Assembly (NCBI GenBank): GCA_905480125.1
Contig: CAJQPE010000006.1
Location: 20,045 to 84,044, forward strand
Direction: 5' to 3'
Source: an uncultured Flavobacteriales bacterium
Lineage (GTDB): Bacteria > Bacteroidota > Bacteroidia > Flavobacteriales_G > NORP312
DNA: 64,000 nucleotides
A model generated the notes under the pieces. The model saw only the letters and a list, made by a program, of their open reading frames with translations, had not been told where the DNA came from and did not search any database. The translations under genes were made by a program, and so were the position numbers. This document shows, piece after piece, positions 47,650 to 55,556 of this stretch; the first letter of the stretch is position 1, and the number at the start of each line of letters is the position of its first letter.

Positions 47650-47880
47650 ATGAAAAATCTAGAAAACATAACTTTATTACCCCTGATAATATTTGTACTT
47701 TTATACTGTTCTGCATGCAGTTATAAGTGCAATGGAACTTGGGCACAAAAAAAAAGTTTTGACAACAATTGGAAAAGCGCTCAAAAAGTAGTTTTAAACC
47801 CTAAAAAGAAGATTGATCAAAGTAAATCAAAATCAGTACGGATATTTAAGAAAGAAAAATGCGCTTTTACATCTTATTAA
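47650..47880 (+). CDS. Small predicted lipoprotein
   Basis: A 76-residue protein: a hydrophobic N-terminus ending LLYCSAC with Cys near residue 23, then a Lys-rich tail with three further Cys residues. It starts 4 bases after the larger lipoprotein, with ATG and intact frame, so it is probably the last gene of the NlpC/P60 operon. No family is recognised. Confidence 0.55.
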   Translation: MKNLENITLLPLIIFVLLYCSACSYKCNGTWAQKKSFDNNWKSAQKVVLNPKKKIDQSKSKSVRIFKKEKCAFTSY

Positions 47881-47931
47881 TAATCAATCAAATTTTAATA
47901 ACTCTCAGCAAAATAAAAAAGGTTTAGAGCA

Positions 47932-47976
47932 TAAAAAAACCGGAAGTTCTCGAAGCAAGTCGAAAAAATCCGGTTT
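47932..47976 (-). terminator. Rho-independent terminator of tRNA-Leu
   Basis: On the minus strand an 8-bp stem AAACCGGA / TCCGGTTT, with a 24-base loop, runs straight into a T run. It begins 2 bases after the tRNA 3' end. Confidence 0.75.
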
Positions 47977-47978
47977 AG

Positions 47979-48060
47979 TACGGATGGAGAGACTCGAACT
48001 CTCACACCTCGCGGCACTAGATCCTAAGTCTAGCGTGTCTACCAATTCCACCACATCCGC
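47979..48060 (-). tRNA. tRNA-Leu (anticodon UAG)
   Basis: The minus strand folds as a type II tRNA. The acceptor is GCGGATG / CATCCGT with discriminator A. The D arm contains GGAATTGGTAGAC. The anticodon arm is CTAGA-CTTAGGA-TCTAG with anticodon TAG. The variable arm is long, and the T arm is GAGAG-TTCGAGT-CTCTC. The first pair is G1-U72, and CCA is not encoded. No other tRNA is adjacent. Confidence 0.95.
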
Positions 48061-48144
48061 ATATTTAATGAACTATCCCCCGAAAAGGGTGCGCAAAGAT
48101 ATTAAAGTTTATTAACATTGAAACTTATGAACCTTTAAATTATC

Positions 48145-48152
48145 TAAATTTG
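48145..48152 (+). promoter_or_regulatory. -7 element TAAATTTG for the flavin reductase-like gene
   Basis: An exact TAnnTTTG with ATTG 24 bases upstream, ending 19 bases before the ATG at 48172. Confidence 0.45.
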
Positions 48153-48171
48153 TAGACCCTAAAAAGGCATT

Positions 48172-49065
48172 ATGTTAACGGTAGACCCTAAAGAAATTCC
48201 AATTCAGAAATTACATCAGTATCTGTTAGGTTCTGTTGGTCCGAGACCTATCGCTTTTGTAAGTACAATTAGCAAAAATGGAGAGCGAAATTTAAGCCCA
48301 TTTAGTTTCTTTAATGTGTTTAGCGCTAACCCTCCTATTGCTATTTTTTCTCCAGCAAGGAGTGGAAGAACAAACACGACAAAGGACACTTATAAAAACG
48401 TAAAAGAAATTGCAGAATGTGTAATTAACGTCGTTAATCATGATATAGTTACCCAAATGTCTTTAACTAGTTCACCCTATTCACCTGATATTGATGAATT
48501 TGTAAAGGGTGGGTTTACGGCTTTGAAATCTGAAACCGTAGCTCCTTTCCGAGTAAAAGAATCGCCAGTTCAACTAGAGTGCAGAGTAAATGAAGTGGTG
48601 GAGCTTGGTTCAGAAGGTGGAGCCGGAAACCTAATTATTTGCGAAATAACTTGTATTCATATCTCGGATTCTATATTAGATGAAAACGAAATGATAGACC
48701 AACATAAAATTGATCTCGTAGCTCGAATGGGAGGGAATTGGTACTGTAGGGCTGATAAAAATTCTATGTTCGAAATTTCTAAACCATTGACTACATGCGG
48801 TATCGGATTTGACCAAATTCCAGTTGCAATTAAGAACAGTGCTATCCTTACAGGAAATAATTTAGGGCAACTCGGAAACGTTGAAAAATTGCCTAACGAA
48901 ACTGATGTTAACGAATATAAACTTATTGAGCTTAGCGAATTATTTCAAGAATTTGAAGATAATCAGCCTAAGCTAGAAACGGAGCTTCACAAATTAGCAA
49001 AAATTTTATTAGACAACAATCAGGTTGAAGAGGCCTGGAAAACATTATTAACTTTTAACGATTAA
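48172..49065 (+). CDS. Flavin reductase-like (FMN-binding split barrel) protein
   Basis: A 297-residue protein whose first 200 residues match the flavin reductase/DIM6 split-barrel family: GSVGPRPIAFVSTISKNG, NLSPFSFFNVFSANPP and a central CRVNEVVELG. The family binds FMN and includes NAD(P)H:flavin reductases and enzymes of unknown reaction. The last 90 residues form an extra helical tail. The small DUF3127 gene follows after 11 bases. Confidence 0.85.
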   Translation: MLTVDPKEIPIQKLHQYLLGSVGPRPIAFVSTISKNGERNLSPFSFFNVFSANPPIAIFSPARSGRTNTTKDTYKNVKEIAECVINVVNHDIVTQMSLTSSPYSPDIDEFVKGGFTALKSETVAPFRVKESPVQLECRVNEVVELGSEGGAGNLIICEITCIHISDSILDENEMIDQHKIDLVARMGGNWYCRADKNSMFEISKPLTTCGIGFDQIPVAIKNSAILTGNNLGQLGNVEKLPNETDVNEYKLIELSELFQEFEDNQPKLETELHKLAKILLDNNQVEEAWKTLLTFND

Positions 49066-49076
49066 AACAAACAAAA

Positions 49077-49448
49077 ATGAGCTTAGCAGTAACAGGAAAA
49101 ATCACAAAAATATTACCCTTAGAAAGCGGAACCAGTAAAGCAGGAAAAGAATGGAAAAAACAAGGATTTGTAATTGACACTGGTGCTCAATTCAATCCAG
49201 AAGTATGTTTTAGCCTTTTTGGTGATGATAAAATTGCAGCTTTGACGAGCTTCTCTGAAGGCCAAGATGTTGAAGTTTCTTTCAATATCTCATCTAGAGA
49301 ATATAACGGAAAATACTATCATAATATCGATGCTTGGAGAATTAACGCTACTGGTGCTGGACAAGCTCCTCAAGATACTGCTCCAAATTTTGCAGATGTT
49401 CCAGCAGCAGCTCCCCAAGCAGAAGCAGCAGATGATTTACCTTTCTAG
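49077..49448 (+). CDS. DUF3127 protein, SSB-like OB fold with acidic C-terminal tip
   Basis: A 123-residue protein. The first 95 residues (VTGKITKILPLE, EWKKQGFVIDTG, YYHNIDAWRI) fit the DUF3127 family, predicted to adopt an OB fold like single-stranded DNA-binding protein. A low-complexity Ala/Pro/Gln linker follows, and it ends DDLPF. SSB proteins end in a similar DDDIPF tip that recruits repair enzymes. DNA binding is therefore a reasonable inference. Confidence 0.8.
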   Translation: MSLAVTGKITKILPLESGTSKAGKEWKKQGFVIDTGAQFNPEVCFSLFGDDKIAALTSFSEGQDVEVSFNISSREYNGKYYHNIDAWRINATGAGQAPQDTAPNFADVPAAAPQAEAADDLPF

Positions 49449-49454
49449 TTTTAA

Positions 49455-50813
49455 ATGAACGCTTCTGAGCGATTCATAAAAACTCTTAAAACTATACTTC
49501 CCGCACCATTTACTATTGCTGTGGGACTAACGGCTATCACTTATTGGATAGCCGTTTTTGTTTCTGATACTAATGAAAGTTTTATTCCTCATGCGATTTC
49601 AGTTCTCGAATATTGGGAAGAAGGAATTTGGAATAAAGGCTTATTAGTTTTTGCTCTGCAAATGATGCTCATGCTTGTATTAGGACATGTATTAGCCCTG
49701 GCTAAGCCGGTTGACGTTCTTATTTCTAAAGCAACCATATTTTGCAACAGCACAGCCAATGCGGCAGCTATTGTTACGTTTCTAACGGTAATAGTTAGTC
49801 TATTTAACTGGGGGCTTGGACTAATTTTTGGAGCAATATTTGCAAGAAAAGTTGCCGAACACGCTGTGAAAAATCACTTCAAATTAAACTACCCAATTGT
49901 TGGTGCTGCTGGTTATTCTGGTCTCATGGTCTGGCATGGAGGTTTATCTGGCTCCGCACCAATAAAAGTTGCTGAATCAGGCCATTTTCTGGAAGATCAA
50001 GTTGGAGTGATATCTCATGGAGAAACGGTGTTTTCTGCGATGAACATTATAATAAGCTGTGTTCTAATTATCGTTCTGCCTTTGGCGATGTACCTGCTAG
50101 GCAAGAGAACGAAAGAAGAAAAAGTGGTGCTATTTGAGAATCATTTTGTTTCCAACAATAAAACCAAGGAATCTATTGAAGGTGCTGAAAGATTGGACCA
50201 TTCAAGGATTTTAGCATACATATTCGGGACAATTATATTAGGGTTATCGCTTTATAAAGCATTTCTCAAACCTGATGAAATTTCACTTAAAATAATAACC
50301 CCCAACTACATCAATTTTGCACTACTAGGGTTGGCAATAATACTGCACGGTAGTTTTTATAAATTCTTAAACGCTATTGATTCTGCCATTAGCGGTGCTT
50401 CTGGTATTTTGATTCAGTTTCCTCTTTACTTCGGTATAATGGGAATAATGAGTAATTCTGGATTGGTAGAGCAATTCTCAGCATTTTTCGTCCAACACTC
50501 TACAGAAGTTACTTTTCCTATTTATACTTTTTTTAGCGCTGGCATCGTAAATATTTTTGTCCCTAGCGGAGGTGGACAATGGGCAGTGCAAGGACCAATA
50601 ATTGTAAATGCTGCAAATGAACTAGGAGTTTCACTGTCTAAAAGCATCATGGCTTTAGCCTACGGAGATCAGCTAACTAATATGCTTCAGCCATTTTGGG
50701 CTTTGCCTCTACTTGGCATTACGGGTTTGAAAGCCAAACAAATTCTTCCGTATACCTTGTTCCTGATGGTGATTGGAATGGTGATTTTTATTGGGGGATT
50801 ACTGATTTTTTAA
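49455..50813 (+). CDS. Short-chain fatty acid transporter (AtoE family)
   Basis: A 452-residue polytopic inner-membrane protein with about ten hydrophobic segments. Family features include GAAGYSGLMVWHGGLSGSAP and FVPSGGGQWAVQGP. AtoE-type permeases carry short-chain fatty acids such as acetoacetate or butyrate, so uptake of an organic acid is likely. It begins 6 bases after the DUF3127 stop. Its stop shares TTAA with the convergent cysQ. Confidence 0.88.
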   Translation: MNASERFIKTLKTILPAPFTIAVGLTAITYWIAVFVSDTNESFIPHAISVLEYWEEGIWNKGLLVFALQMMLMLVLGHVLALAKPVDVLISKATIFCNSTANAAAIVTFLTVIVSLFNWGLGLIFGAIFARKVAEHAVKNHFKLNYPIVGAAGYSGLMVWHGGLSGSAPIKVAESGHFLEDQVGVISHGETVFSAMNIIISCVLIIVLPLAMYLLGKRTKEEKVVLFENHFVSNNKTKESIEGAERLDHSRILAYIFGTIILGLSLYKAFLKPDEISLKIITPNYINFALLGLAIILHGSFYKFLNAIDSAISGASGILIQFPLYFGIMGIMSNSGLVEQFSAFFVQHSTEVTFPIYTFFSAGIVNIFVPSGGGQWAVQGPIIVNAANELGVSLSKSIMALAYGDQLTNMLQPFWALPLLGITGLKAKQILPYTLFLMVIGMVIFIGGLLIF

Positions 50814-51625
50814 CGAACGATAAACCAATTATTCAACAACTCCTCTCTGTTGTATAACATTGTTTTACCAGTTTTATAATCAATAATATCCTTACCTGCT
50901 GCAACAGCGATTCCTTGACCAGCTGCAGTATCCCACTCCATCGTTGGTGCAAAACGCGGATACACATTAGCCACCCCTTCAGCAACCAAACAAATTTTAA
51001 GCGAAGAACCCATCGAAACAACTTCGATTTCTCCATGCTCCTTCTTCAATTCTTCAACAAAATCTTCTGTTTCAGGTGACATATGGGAACGACTACCAAC
51101 CACTTTAAACGTTCCATTATTCTCTTTTGGAAGCTCCATAGCCCCCTCTTTAAGTAAATCGAAACTTAGAAAGTTTAACACAGAGCTTTCAACTTTAAAA
51201 TCTTCGATTTTAAAAGCTCCTTCTCCAACTAATCCAAAATACAACCAGTCTTTTACTGGCACATAAATCACTCCACCTATAGCCTTCTGGTTATGAATTA
51301 GGGCAATATTAACAGTAAACTCGCCATTACGTTTTACAAATTCTTTTGTTCCATCTAATGGATCCACTGTCCAAGAATACTCCCAGTCTTTGCGCTTAGC
51401 GTAAGGAATTTGTGACCCCTCCTCGCTTAATATCGGCAACTCTGTTGTCTCTAAAAAAGACACAATAACATCATGCCCTTTTTGGTCTGCTAAAGTTAAT
51501 GGAGACTTATCATCCTTTTGCGAAACAGCAAAGTCCGAATCGTACACATTAAGAATTTCTTCTCCAGCCTTCAGTGATGCCGCAATAGCCACATTCATCA
51601 ATTCAATTAATTCTTGTCTTGTCAT
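50810..51625 (-). CDS. cysQ: 3'(2'),5'-bisphosphate nucleotidase CysQ
   Basis: Hydrolyses 3'-phosphoadenosine 5'-phosphate (PAP), the by-product of PAPS use, to AMP. The inositol-monophosphatase-fold metal site is seen as EEGSQIPY and DPLDGTKEFVKRNGEF, with WDTAAGQGI near the C-terminus. At 271 residues it is typical. It lies on the strand opposite cysCDN, 4 kb away, consistent with PAPS turnover. Its ATG overlaps the DUF2061 stop by one base. Confidence 0.92.
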   Translation of the reverse strand: MTRQELIELMNVAIAASLKAGEEILNVYDSDFAVSQKDDKSPLTLADQKGHDVIVSFLETTELPILSEEGSQIPYAKRKDWEYSWTVDPLDGTKEFVKRNGEFTVNIALIHNQKAIGGVIYVPVKDWLYFGLVGEGAFKIEDFKVESSVLNFLSFDLLKEGAMELPKENNGTFKVVGSRSHMSPETEDFVEELKKEHGEIEVVSMGSSLKICLVAEGVANVYPRFAPTMEWDTAAGQGIAVAAGKDIIDYKTGKTMLYNREELLNNWFIVR

Positions 51626-52074
51626 TAGCTTGCTTTTCTTTCATGCTCTACTCCGAAGTTTAATCTATACCAAGCTCTTTCGTGACCATAGTATATCGCC
51701 ATCTTGATTAACGCTTCTGCTAGCATAAGACCAGTAGCTTTTTCAGCAGCACCCGCATCGTCCTTAAAAATAAATAGTGTTATCACAAAGGTTGTTAGTG
51801 AAGCAATTACTCGCCAAGTAATGGCCTTCGCAAAATGTCTTTTTTTAGAAATGACGTTCACTACAGCATTAATTCGATACCATAAACGCTCATGCCCATA
51901 ATAAAACAACATCTTTACAACGGATTCTATCATTGCTACTCCTAGGGCTTTCTCACTTGCGTTAGGATCACCCTTAAAAAAAAGTAAAGCCAATAAAAAA
52001 GTAGTGATGGATGCAATAATCCGCCAACTAATAGTTTTGGCAATATGCCTCTTATATGATATGCTTGGTGACAT
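51625..52074 (-). CDS. Tandem DUF2061 membrane protein
   Basis: A 149-residue membrane protein made of two copies of DUF2061, beginning KRHIAKTISWRIIASITTF and KRHFAKAITWRVIASLTTF. Each copy has two hydrophobic helices and ends GHER(L/A)WYR. The family often sits beside sulfate-assimilation genes, and here it directly precedes cysQ. Its role is unknown. Confidence 0.85.
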   Translation of the reverse strand: MSPSISYKRHIAKTISWRIIASITTFLLALLFFKGDPNASEKALGVAMIESVVKMLFYYGHERLWYRINAVVNVISKKRHFAKAITWRVIASLTTFVITLFIFKDDAGAAEKATGLMLAEALIKMAIYYGHERAWYRLNFGVEHERKAS

Positions 52075-52100
52075 GAGTAAAAACTATTTAATCAAAATAC

Positions 52101-53048
52101 CTAATACTTTGAAGAAGAGCCCCCAATATTCTCTATTGGGTGCCACGTTGTTTTGGTTTCTTGGTGATCAGAAATGAAATAGGGCGATTGACCTTCTTCT
52201 GAATTCCATTCTACTTTCGAATAATCCAGTATCCGTTTTACGTTATCGGCCGCATTTACCTGAATCGTTTTTAAATGTTCAGCATTCGAACCAGCATAAA
52301 TGAAAGAATTTACATCCATATGTGTTGACATATGCTTATGCAGCTCGTCTTCTTTTCCAGTAATAATATTTACAACTCCCCCTGGAACATCTGAGGAATT
52401 AATTACTTCAGCAAAAGAAATTGCGCAAAGAGCGTGAGTCTCAGAAGCTAGAGCAATAATAGAATTTCCTCCTGCAATTACAGGTGCAATTATAGAAACT
52501 AAGCCTAACAATCCAGTCGATTCTGAAGTAATAGCAGCCACAACTCCCGTTGCCTCTGGCACAGAAAAATTAAAATGTGCAGATGCAACAGGATTAATAG
52601 AACTAAAAATCTGTGTGTACTTATCGCACCATCCGGCATAATAAATCAACCTATCTATGGAAAGATCTACTTCCTGCTCTGCTGATAATTTGGAGGAACC
52701 CATTTGCATTAATTCATCAACAAACTGCGCTCTTCTGCCCTCCAACATTTCGCCAATTCGATACAAAATCTGACTACGATTAAATGCAGCTCTTTCTGCC
52801 CAAGGACCAGAAGCTCCACGAGCTGCAACAACAGCATTCCTATAATCCTTTCTAGAAGATAAACACATATTTGCCAGCAGATTACCAGATGAATCCTTTA
52901 GCTCATAATATCGTCCCGATTCCGTTCTAGGAAACTTTCCACCAATATAAATCTTGTACGTTTTCAAAACCAATAATCTATTTGTTTTTGCAACTCCATT
53001 AATATTCTCCAAAACTTTTACGTTTTTCTTTGTAACTGTTTTTGCCAT
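52101..53048 (-). CDS. Truncated, catalytically dead aldehyde dehydrogenase-fold protein (ALDH16-like second half)
   Basis: A 315-residue protein that follows the N-terminal part of the ALDH fold (KIYIGGKFPRTESGRYYE, YYAGWCDKY, APVIAGGNSIIALASE, DVPGGVVNIITG). It stops where a normal ALDH would carry its catalytic domain. The Asn of WNFP is absent (the equivalent reads TSESTGL), and there is no catalytic Cys or ELGGK. The frame is intact and 1 base from the active ALDH, so it is retained and not decaying. The ALDH16 family consists of an active ALDH fused to just such an inactive, shortened copy; 490 plus 315 residues equals that size. Confidence 0.8.
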   Translation of the reverse strand: MAKTVTKKNVKVLENINGVAKTNRLLVLKTYKIYIGGKFPRTESGRYYELKDSSGNLLANMCLSSRKDYRNAVVAARGASGPWAERAAFNRSQILYRIGEMLEGRRAQFVDELMQMGSSKLSAEQEVDLSIDRLIYYAGWCDKYTQIFSSINPVASAHFNFSVPEATGVVAAITSESTGLLGLVSIIAPVIAGGNSIIALASETHALCAISFAEVINSSDVPGGVVNIITGKEDELHKHMSTHMDVNSFIYAGSNAEHLKTIQVNAADNVKRILDYSKVEWNSEEGQSPYFISDHQETKTTWHPIENIGGSSSKY

Positions 53049-53049
53049 C

Positions 53050-54522
53050 TTAGTTCAAGTTTAAATATGCAGATAATCCATGCAAACCTCCTTCTCTGCC
53101 AAATCCACTTTCTTTATAGCCACCGAATGGAGATGTTGGGTCAAATTTATTATATGTATTTGCCCAAACAACTCCTGCTCTCATTTTAGTAGTCATATTA
53201 AATATTTTAGCGCCTTTATCTGTCCAAATTCCTGCCGACAAGCCATATGGTGTGTTGTTCGCTTTAGCAATAACTTCATCGACAGTTCTAAATGTTTGAA
53301 CTGCTAAAACAGGCCCAAAAATTTCTTCTTGAGTTATTCTACTCGATTGTGAAACATTTGTAAACAACGTCGGTGGACACCAATTTCCTTTTTGAGGCAG
53401 CTTACAAGCCGGCTGATAAAATTCAGCACCTTCTTGTTGTCCTATTTTGATGTACTTATTGATTATATCCAATTGTTCTTTCGAATTTATCGCACCAATA
53501 TCTGTGTTCTTATCCATCGGGTCACCAACGATAAGTGTATTCATTCTATCCTTTAATTTTCTAATTACCTCTTCATAAACCGATTCTTGAACAAAAAGTC
53601 GTGAGCCTGCACAACATACATGCCCCTGGTTGAAATAGATTCCGTTTACTATACCTTCAACCGCTTGATTAATTGAAGCATCTTCGAAAATAATATTCGC
53701 GGCTTTTCCTCCTAATTCTAGTGTGCATTTCTTATTGGTACCCGCAATAGCTCTTTGAATAATTTTTCCAACACCCGTTGATCCAGTAAATGCTACTTTA
53801 TTTACATCGGGGTGATTTACAATTGCTGCACCTGTATCTCCAAAACCAGTGACAATATTCACAACACCATCTGGCAATCCAGAGTCTTTAATCAACTCCG
53901 CCAATTTCAAAGCTGTTAGAGAAGTTGTTTCAGCAGGTTTCAAAACTACAGTGTTTCCTGCTGCTAATGCTGGTGCGATTTTCCATGCAGCCATCAATAA
54001 AGGAAAATTCCAAGGTATTATTTGACCTGCAACACCTAACGATGTTGGTCTTTTATTCGGAAATGCATATTCCAATTTATCCGCCCAACCAGCATAATAA
54101 AAAAAATGATTTGCAGCTAATGGAACATCAACATCACGAGATTCTCTAATCGTTTTACCGCCATCGAGTGATTCAATTACGGAAAACTCACGTGCACGCT
54201 CCTGAATTAATCTTGCTATTCTGAAAATATATTTTCCTCTTTCCTTTCCAGATAATTTCGACCACACTTCACTATATGCTTTTCTTGCCGCCCTAACTGC
54301 TTTATCAACATCTTTTGCGTTACCCAACGCTATACTTGATAGCTTTTCACTATTAGCAGGATTAATCGTATCGAAATACTTCCCGTTACTTGGTTTAACA
54401 AATTTCCCTCCAATAAATTGATTGTATTGTGGTTTAATCTTAATATGTCCTTTACTTTCTGGTGCTGGTGCATATGCCCAGCCAGAATTCAAATCTACCT
54501 CTATTTGTTTCTTTTTTGCCAT
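53050..54522 (-). CDS. NAD(P)+-dependent aldehyde dehydrogenase
   Basis: A 490-residue enzyme with all key residues: Asn172 in PWNFP, Lys195 in VLKPAE, Glu269 in LELGGK and the nucleophile Cys303 in HVCCAGSR. The NAD-binding GSTGVGK is also present. It lies 3 bases after deoC, so it may oxidise acetaldehyde released by deoxyribose-phosphate aldolase. That substrate is an inference from context. The dead partner follows 1 base later. Confidence 0.92.
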   Translation of the reverse strand: MAKKKQIEVDLNSGWAYAPAPESKGHIKIKPQYNQFIGGKFVKPSNGKYFDTINPANSEKLSSIALGNAKDVDKAVRAARKAYSEVWSKLSGKERGKYIFRIARLIQERAREFSVIESLDGGKTIRESRDVDVPLAANHFFYYAGWADKLEYAFPNKRPTSLGVAGQIIPWNFPLLMAAWKIAPALAAGNTVVLKPAETTSLTALKLAELIKDSGLPDGVVNIVTGFGDTGAAIVNHPDVNKVAFTGSTGVGKIIQRAIAGTNKKCTLELGGKAANIIFEDASINQAVEGIVNGIYFNQGHVCCAGSRLFVQESVYEEVIRKLKDRMNTLIVGDPMDKNTDIGAINSKEQLDIINKYIKIGQQEGAEFYQPACKLPQKGNWCPPTLFTNVSQSSRITQEEIFGPVLAVQTFRTVDEVIAKANNTPYGLSAGIWTDKGAKIFNMTTKMRAGVVWANTYNKFDPTSPFGGYKESGFGREGGLHGLSAYLNLN

Positions 54523-54525
54523 CCC

Positions 54526-55446
54526 TTAATCTATTGAAAAATAATCTGCCGATTGGTAGGCACCAGTTTCCTGTTTCACCAACTGCATTAGTACGTCATT
54601 TGCTAAACTACTTGCTCCGAATCTAAACCACTCATTTGTAAGCCATGCATCACCCAATGTTTCTCTCACCATTACTAGATAATGTAACGCCAATTTGGCT
54701 TTTGAAATTCCACCAGCAGGCTTCATTCCAATCATTATTCCCGTTTTGTAATAATAATCCTTTATGGCTTCTAACATTACCAATGTTACGGGCATTGTAG
54801 CTGCAACTGAAATTTTACCAGTAGATGTTTTTATAAAGTCTGCCCCAGCATACATCGCTATATCACTTGCCCTTCTTACTTTATCAAGTGTCCCTAATTC
54901 TCCAGTTTCAAGTATAACTTTCAATCTAGCCTTACCACAAGCCTCTTTTATCGCTGCTATTTCATCAAAAACAAAATTGTAATCGCCCGTATGAAACCTT
55001 CCACGAGAAATAACCATATCAATTTCATCTGCACCTTGATCTACTGCAAATTTGGTGTCACCAATTTTCACTTCCATTGGCGCTTGGCCAGAAGGGAAAG
55101 CTGTAGATACCGAAGCAACCTTAACGCCTGAACCAATAAGTTCAGCTTTCGCTAAGCTCACCATAGATGGATACACGCATACAGCAGCTGTAGAGGGTAA
55201 ATCAGGTATTGAATCATGCAGATGTTGTGCTTTATAGCACATTTGCTTAACCTTGCCAGGGGTATCCTTACCTTCTAAGGTTGTAAGGTCAATCATGTTT
55301 AACACCTTTTTCAGTCCAACAACTTTCGTTTCACTCTTAATGCTTCTTGTTTGAAACCTAGCTGTTCTTTCTTCAATACCAACTTGATCAACAGCTGGTG
55401 AAAACTTAAAGTCTGGTAATAAATCCTTGCTTTTTATTCTAATCAT
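54526..55446 (-). CDS. deoC: Deoxyribose-phosphate aldolase DeoC
   Basis: Splits 2-deoxyribose 5-phosphate into acetaldehyde and glyceraldehyde 3-phosphate in deoxynucleoside breakdown. The Schiff-base lysine lies in GADFIKTSTGK and a second conserved lysine in GMKPAGGISK. At 306 residues it is about 45 longer than the Escherichia coli enzyme, mostly at the N-terminus. It is first in the deoC-ALDH-dead ALDH operon. It lies divergent from cysC. Confidence 0.93.
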   Translation of the reverse strand: MIRIKSKDLLPDFKFSPAVDQVGIEERTARFQTRSIKSETKVVGLKKVLNMIDLTTLEGKDTPGKVKQMCYKAQHLHDSIPDLPSTAAVCVYPSMVSLAKAELIGSGVKVASVSTAFPSGQAPMEVKIGDTKFAVDQGADEIDMVISRGRFHTGDYNFVFDEIAAIKEACGKARLKVILETGELGTLDKVRRASDIAMYAGADFIKTSTGKISVAATMPVTLVMLEAIKDYYYKTGIMIGMKPAGGISKAKLALHYLVMVRETLGDAWLTNEWFRFGASSLANDVLMQLVKQETGAYQSADYFSID

Positions 55447-55468
55447 TTATTTAACAAATTAGCCCTAT

Positions 55469-55476
55469 CAAAAATA
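55469..55476 (-). promoter_or_regulatory. -7 element TATTTTTG for the deoC operon
   Basis: An exact TAnnTTTG on the minus strand, 22 bases before the deoC ATG. Confidence 0.4.
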
Positions 55477-55477
55477 T

Positions 55478-55519
55478 AACTATTCTTTTTAACAGTATGG
55501 ATTCTATTGAAGAATAGTT
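55478..55519. repeat. Perfect 10-bp inverted repeat between divergent deoC and cysC promoters
   Basis: AACTATTCTT and AAGAATAGTT are exact reverse complements, separated by 22 bases. The pair lies between the two predicted -7 elements, close to where the -33 region of deoC would be. This suggests an operator or an RNA hairpin; the regulator is unknown. Confidence 0.6.
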
Positions 55520-55541
55520 AATCATTTAGCTTTCAAATTAA

Positions 55542-55549
55542 TACTTTTG
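55542..55549 (+). promoter_or_regulatory. -7 element TACTTTTG for cysC-cysD-cysN
   Basis: An exact TAnnTTTG ending 7 bases before the cysC ATG, implying a very short leader. Confidence 0.42.
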
Positions 55550-55556
55550 CTGAATT

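Noticed and set aside
47813-48115. 100-residue plus-strand ORF
   Set aside because: It runs antisense through the tRNA-Leu gene and its terminator.
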